Shown one piece after another: positions 5,473-9,057 of a DNA stretch of 9,057 nt. The notes beneath the pieces were generated by a model that made no database searches, was not told the origin of the DNA, and was given only the letters and a program-made list of their open reading frames with translations. The translations under genes and the position numbers were made by a program. The DNA is taken from positions 1 to 9,057 of the forward strand of contig CAYLZN010000245.1 of the NCBI GenBank assembly GCA_964387935.1, written 5' to 3'. The first letter of the stretch is position 1. Every line of letters starts with the position of its first letter. The stretch comes from CAYLZN01 sp964387935 (GTDB lineage Bacteria; Acidobacteriota; Vicinamibacteria; Vicinamibacterales; JAFNAJ01).

Positions 5473-7260
5473 ATGCGTCGCGCAGGCCCTCGGTGTGGGC
5501 GAGTCCTGCTGTCCGCCGCCGCGTTGATCGGGCTGGGGGTATTGTCGACGGCGCCCGCGTTCACCCTGCGGGGCCCGCGCCAGCCTGTGGCGCTCGGCGC
5601 CGCGAGCCAGCCACCGCAGCGGGCGCCGGTGCCGGGCCGACCGGCGTCGGGTCCCGAGACGAAGGGCCGTATTCGCGGGTCGGTCGTCGCCGCGGATACC
5701 AACGCGCCGTTGCGCGACGCCCTGGTGCGATTGGCGGGTCGTGACGGCGGAGAGAGTCGGACCACGACCACGGATGCCGACGGCCGCTTCGAGTTCCTCG
5801 CCGTGCCCGGCGGGCGCTACGTGGTCTCGGCCAGCAAGGTCGCCTATCTCACGCGAGAACAGGGCCAGCGCGTGGATCACGTCCCAGGCCGTCCCCTGGA
5901 ACTCACAGACGGTCAGGCGCTGCCGGCCGTCACCATTGTCCTGCCCAGGGGTGGCGTGATCGCTGGCCGCATCATCGACCAGTACGGCGAGCCCTTGCCG
6001 GATGCGCGCGTGCGCGTCCTGCGGCACCAACGACGCGGCGGACGCCACCGTCTCGTGCCGGCAGGTCGCGCGGCGACCACCGACGACCTCGGCCAGTTCC
6101 GCGTGTACGGCCTGGAGCCTGGCGAGTACTTCGTCGGCGCCACGCCAGGGGAGACCGACGACGGGGAGACGGTGCGCGGTGGTCGGCAGGGCCATGCGAC
6201 GTCGTACTATCCAGGCACGACGAGCCTCGCGGATGCGCAGGTGACGCCGGTGGTGGTCGCCCAGGAGGCGATCGCGGACTTCCCGTTGGTGCCCGCGCAC
6301 CTCGTGACGGTGTCGGGCGTTGTCGTCACCTCTTCCGGAAGGCCTGCCGTGGGTGGGCGTGTGGAGCTCCGACCTCGGTCCGACCTCACGTGGGGGGCCG
6401 GCCTGCCCTCGCGCTTCACAGGCGGGATCGGGTCCGACGGTGGCTTCACGCTTGGCCCAGTCGCGCCGGGGACCTACGTCATCGTGGCCGAAGCAGAGTC
6501 ACACCGTCCGCATGGTTCCTTCGGGCCGTTCCTGCTCGCGCACGAGCGGGAGGTGGGCACGGCGCCCGTGACGGTCGGGCCCGATCCGCTCAGGGGGGCC
6601 ACGGTGGCCACGGCTCCCGGCGGGGTGCTGAGCGGGAAGGTCGAGACCGACGCAGGCGGCCCCTCTGGCTCCTCGGATCAACTCAGGGTCACGGCGACGC
6701 CCGTCGACGCTGATGACCCCGAAGCGGATCTCCGCCAGATTGCCGTTGCGACGGTGCGCGCCGACCGTTCGTTCGAGTTGCGCGGACTGCGGGGCCGATA
6801 CCTGCCGGTCGTGCTCGGGCTTCCGGCCGCGATGAGCGTCAAGGCGGTGGTCCTCGGCACGAGGGACGTGACCGACGTGGGCATCGAGGTGGCCAGCCTG
6901 GCACGGGTGTCCGGTGTTCGCATCGTCATCACGAGCCGGGTGACGGAGCTCTCCGGCGCGATCCACGATCGAGATGGGCGGCCGGTGCGCGACTATGTCG
7001 TCCTGGCCTTCTCGGCGGACCGGTCCAAGTGGACGCACCCGCAGTTGCGATATACGCGAATCGCGCGGCCGGATCAGCAGGGGCGATACGCCGTCACAGG
7101 CCTGCCCCCAGGCGAGTACTCGGTCGTCGCACTCGAGAATCTCGAGGCGGGCACGTCCGACGATCCCGAGGTGCTCGCGCGCCTCGAGGCGTCGGCCAGC
7201 CGCGTGCGCCTCATCGAAGGAGAAGCGCGCGTGCTCGACCTGGACCTCACTCGCCAATGA
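5473..7260 (+). CDS. Exported protein of serial carboxypeptidase-regulatory-like (Ig-fold) domains
   Basis: A 595-aa protein with a signal peptide (residues 1-30, basic start then VLLSAAALIGLGVLS) and a Pro-rich linker to about 64. Five beta-sandwich units follow, of the carboxypeptidase regulatory-like type (PF13620-like). Each begins with G-x-V/I-x-x-x-G-x-P and most close with a D-x-x-G-x-F-x-x-x-x-L/V-x-P-G-x-Y phrase: about 65-135 (D-A-D-G-R-F-E-F to P-G-G-R-Y), 160-226, 277-342 (G-S-D-G-G-F-T-L to P-G-T-Y), 384-470 (divergent, RGLRGRYLP) and 493-555 (L-P-P-G-E-Y-S-V-V). No catalytic motif, TonB plug or outer-membrane barrel follows, so it is probably a structural or binding protein outside the inner membrane. 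The C-terminus (L-E-A-S-A-S-R-V-R-L-I-E-G-E) resembles the end of acidobacterial paralogues as I remember them. It leads the plus-strand cluster, 47 nt ahead of the serine hydrolase. The ATG has no clear ribosome binding site, which may indicate leaderless expression. Confidence 0.85.
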   Translation: MRRAGPRCGRVLLSAAALIGLGVLSTAPAFTLRGPRQPVALGAASQPPQRAPVPGRPASGPETKGRIRGSVVAADTNAPLRDALVRLAGRDGGESRTTTTDADGRFEFLAVPGGRYVVSASKVAYLTREQGQRVDHVPGRPLELTDGQALPAVTIVLPRGGVIAGRIIDQYGEPLPDARVRVLRHQRRGGRHRLVPAGRAATTDDLGQFRVYGLEPGEYFVGATPGETDDGETVRGGRQGHATSYYPGTTSLADAQVTPVVVAQEAIADFPLVPAHLVTVSGVVVTSSGRPAVGGRVELRPRSDLTWGAGLPSRFTGGIGSDGGFTLGPVAPGTYVIVAEAESHRPHGSFGPFLLAHEREVGTAPVTVGPDPLRGATVATAPGGVLSGKVETDAGGPSGSSDQLRVTATPVDADDPEADLRQIAVATVRADRSFELRGLRGRYLPVVLGLPAAMSVKAVVLGTRDVTDVGIEVASLARVSGVRIVITSRVTELSGAIHDRDGRPVRDYVVLAFSADRSKWTHPQLRYTRIARPDQQGRYAVTGLPPGEYSVVALENLEAGTSDDPEVLARLEASASRVRLIEGEARVLDLDLTRQ

Positions 7261-7307
7261 TCGGGGTGGCTTCACGGGCAGCCGGCCTGATGTGGGAGAC
7301 TACCCCT

Positions 7308-8987
7308 ATGAACCGATGGCAACGAGTCGTCCTGCCCAGCCTTGCGGTGGCTGCCTGGCTGCTCCCGCTGACGCCTCTCCACGCAGCCGACCCTGCGGTG
7401 ACATCGCGCCTCGACGCGATCTTCAAGCCCCTCGCGGCGACGGACCAGCCCGGGGCGGCGGTCATCGTCGTGAAGGACGGCCAGGTGCTGTTACGGAAGG
7501 CCTACGGGGCCGCCGATCTCGAACTCGGGGTCCCGCTGCAGCCCGACTCGGTGTTCCGGCTCGGTTCGATCACCAAGCAGTTCACTGCGGTGGCGATCCT
7601 GATGCTCGCCGAGCAGGGCAAGCTGTCGCTGTCGGATCCGATCGACAAGCACCTGCCGGGCTACCCGATGCAGGGGCATGCCATCACGGTGGAACACCTG
7701 CTGACACACACCTCCGGCATCCAGAGCTACACCGACATCCCGGGATGGATGACGGACCGGATCAAGGGCGACCTGAAGGTCCAGGAGCTCATCGACGGGT
7801 TCAAGAAGGAGCCCATGCAGTTCGCCCCGGGGACGCGGTATCGCTACAACAACTCCGCGTACGTCCTGCTCGGGGCCATCATCGAAAGGGTCTCCGGGCA
7901 GAGTTACGAGCAGTTCGTGGCCGAGCGCATCTTCAGGCCACTCGGGATGACGAGCTCGTTCTACGGCAGCAATGAACCGATCATCCCGAAGCGGGCCGAG
8001 GGCTACACGGCCGACAACGGCGTGACGAAGAACGCCCAGTATCTCAGCATGACGCAGCCCTACTCGGCCGGGTCGCTGGTCTCGACGGTGGACGACCTGG
8101 CACGCTGGGACGCCGCCTTGTACACGGACCGGCTGCTCCCCCGCCCGGCGCTCGAACGCGCCTGGGCGCCGTACGTGCTCGAGGACGGCAAGCACACGGG
8201 CTACGGGTACGGCTGGGCCATCGGCACGCTCCGTGGCCACCGGTCGATCGAGCACGGCGGTGGCATCCCCGGGTTCTCGACCTACGCGTTGCGCCTGCCC
8301 GACGACCGCGTGTTCGTCGCGGTGCTGTGCAACAGCGACTCGCCGAAGGCGGCCCCCGCGTACCTCGCCAAGCGCGCGGCGGCCATGGCCATCGGCAACC
8401 CGTTCCCGGAGCCGGTGACCACCCAGCTCGATGCCAAGGCACTCGAGCGCTACGTCGGCGTCTACGAAATCGACGGAGACACGCGACGCACCGTGACGCT
8501 CGAGGGTGGCAAGCTGTTCACGCAGCGCACCGGCAGCCCTCGTCTCGAAGCGCAGCCTCGCACCGAGACCGAGTTCTTCTATGAGAACAGCCTCACCTGG
8601 CTGCGTTTCGTCGCGGACGCGGGCGGACGCATCACCGAGATGCTGGTCTATCAGGAGGGCCGCGACGAACCCGAACGGGCGACGCGAGTGTCCGACACCG
8701 TCACCGAGCGCCCGGTGGCGCGCGTGGACCCTGCCCTGTACGAGGCGTATGTCGGCCGATACGAACTGGCGCCTGGCTTCGTGCTGACCGTGACCCGTGA
8801 GGGTGACCGGCTGATGACCCAGGCGACAGGCCAGCAGCAGGTCGAGATCTTCCCCGCGTCGGACACCGAGTTCTTTCCCAAGGTCATCGAGGCCCGGATC
8901 ACGTTCGTCCGCGGACCGGACGGCGAGGTGGACCGCCTCATCCTGCGCCAGGGCGGCCGCGACATGCCCGCCAGGCGCCTGCCGTAG
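7308..8987 (+). CDS. Serine hydrolase, beta-lactamase/PBP (class C-like) family, with two DUF3471-like tails
   Basis: A 559-aa exported serine hydrolase. The ATG at 7308 has GGGAG (7294-7298) 9 nt upstream and opens a signal peptide (1-26, ending L-H-A-A-D); the frame is open back to 7029 but overlaps the previous gene there. The catalytic domain (about 30-365) has all three motifs of the class C beta-lactamase/D-Ala-D-Ala carboxypeptidase group: S87-I-T-K90 with the nucleophilic serine, Y180-N-N182, and H316-G-G. L-L-T-H-T-S-G (131-137) and Y-G-Y-G-W (299-303) are further family signatures. Two similar beta domains follow, at about 379-460 and 476-559, each starting with Y-V-G-x-Y-E and matching the DUF3471-type tail of such hydrolases. 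Likely activities are peptide or ester hydrolysis in the periplasm (peptidoglycan peptides, D-amino-acid peptides or esters). True beta-lactamase activity is possible but less typical of this architecture. Probably co-transcribed with the genes either side. Confidence 0.92.
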   Translation: MNRWQRVVLPSLAVAAWLLPLTPLHAADPAVTSRLDAIFKPLAATDQPGAAVIVVKDGQVLLRKAYGAADLELGVPLQPDSVFRLGSITKQFTAVAILMLAEQGKLSLSDPIDKHLPGYPMQGHAITVEHLLTHTSGIQSYTDIPGWMTDRIKGDLKVQELIDGFKKEPMQFAPGTRYRYNNSAYVLLGAIIERVSGQSYEQFVAERIFRPLGMTSSFYGSNEPIIPKRAEGYTADNGVTKNAQYLSMTQPYSAGSLVSTVDDLARWDAALYTDRLLPRPALERAWAPYVLEDGKHTGYGYGWAIGTLRGHRSIEHGGGIPGFSTYALRLPDDRVFVAVLCNSDSPKAAPAYLAKRAAAMAIGNPFPEPVTTQLDAKALERYVGVYEIDGDTRRTVTLEGGKLFTQRTGSPRLEAQPRTETEFFYENSLTWLRFVADAGGRITEMLVYQEGRDEPERATRVSDTVTERPVARVDPALYEAYVGRYELAPGFVLTVTREGDRLMTQATGQQQVEIFPASDTEFFPKVIEARITFVRGPDGEVDRLILRQGGRDMPARRLP

Positions 8988-9002
8988 TGCCGGAGGTCGT
9001 CG

Positions 9003-9057
9003 ATGCGCCGTTCCCGTCTCGCGCCAGCCCTCGTGGTCCTGACCTTGATCGCGCCCG
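9003..9057 (+). CDS. Start of another exported protein (cut by the window end)
   Basis: An ATG at 9003 follows a good ribosome binding site (GGAGG, 8992-8996, spacing 6 nt) and lies 15 nt past the serine hydrolase stop, so it is very likely the next gene of the same operon. The 18 visible codons read M-R-R-S-R-L-A-P-A-L-V-V-L-T-L-I-A-P, a basic start followed by a hydrophobic run, which is the beginning of a signal peptide. The gene runs off the right end; nothing about its function can be read. Confidence 0.7.
   Translation, partial: MRRSRLAPALVVLTLIAP

Noticed and set aside
4596..5744. 382-codon plus-strand open frame
   Set aside because: Lies antisense to clear permease sequence and crosses into the divergent gene; His/Arg-rich low-complexity translation without a recognisable domain.
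5418..5771. Longer N-terminus of the permease up to 5771
   Set aside because: Would overlap about 300 nt of the well-supported divergent gene and has no family resemblance; the permease signature begins at MIFEGVSQDV.
5098..6300. 400-codon minus-strand open frame
   Set aside because: Spans the divergent promoter region and the antisense of the regulatory-like protein; no ribosome binding site or domain, explained by GC-rich codon bias.
1..9057. Mobile element, CRISPR array, tRNA/rRNA or toxin-antitoxin system
   Set aside because: No transposase or integrase, terminal repeats, regularly spaced repeats or RNA-gene signatures were seen; the tail-to-tail small gene lacks a toxin or antitoxin partner.

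Overview
The window is about 9 kb of very GC-rich bacterial chromosome with long spurious open frames on the non-coding strands, as expected at this composition. The gene families point to Acidobacteriota, probably a Vicinamibacteria/Luteitalea-like lineage. The indicators are an orphan two-module MacB/FtsX permease (ADOP type, acidobacterial duplicated orphan permease), a protein made of serial carboxypeptidase-regulatory-like (Ig-fold) domains, a serine hydrolase with DUF3471-like C-terminal domains, and a small exported RGF/GY-repeat protein. This is inferred from family knowledge; there is no rRNA or other marker gene to confirm it.

Layout from left to right. A strong hairpin (3-32) lies just past the stop of a minus-strand outer-membrane beta-barrel gene (54-794). 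A divergent intergenic region (795-985) separates it from a plus-strand Tat-exported metallo-beta-lactamase-fold hydrolase with an extra C-terminal beta domain (986-2221). A tiny minus-strand gene of unknown function (2223-2456) abuts that hydrolase tail to tail. Next come a short GC-rich direct repeat and a plus-strand 128-aa exported RGF/GY-repeat protein (2695-3081). A minus-strand ADOP permease (5417-3121) follows and is broken: its two parts are in different frames, and about 50 family-typical residues are missing at the break. Divergent from it is a plus-strand cluster: a five-repeat carboxypeptidase-regulatory-like protein (5473-7260), a penicillin-binding-protein/class-C-like serine hydrolase (7308-8987), and the first 18 codons of another exported protein (9003 to the window end).

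Common theme: apart from the 77-aa protein and the membrane permease, every product carries a recognisable export signal, so this is an envelope/secretion neighbourhood. There is no phage, IS element, CRISPR array, tRNA or rRNA. The genes do not assemble into an obvious pathway. The only likely operon is 5473 to the window end (gaps of 47 and 15 nt). The points most worth a second look are the broken permease, the compact divergent start region at 5417-5475 with a symmetrical GTATAC element, and the two small unnamed protein families.
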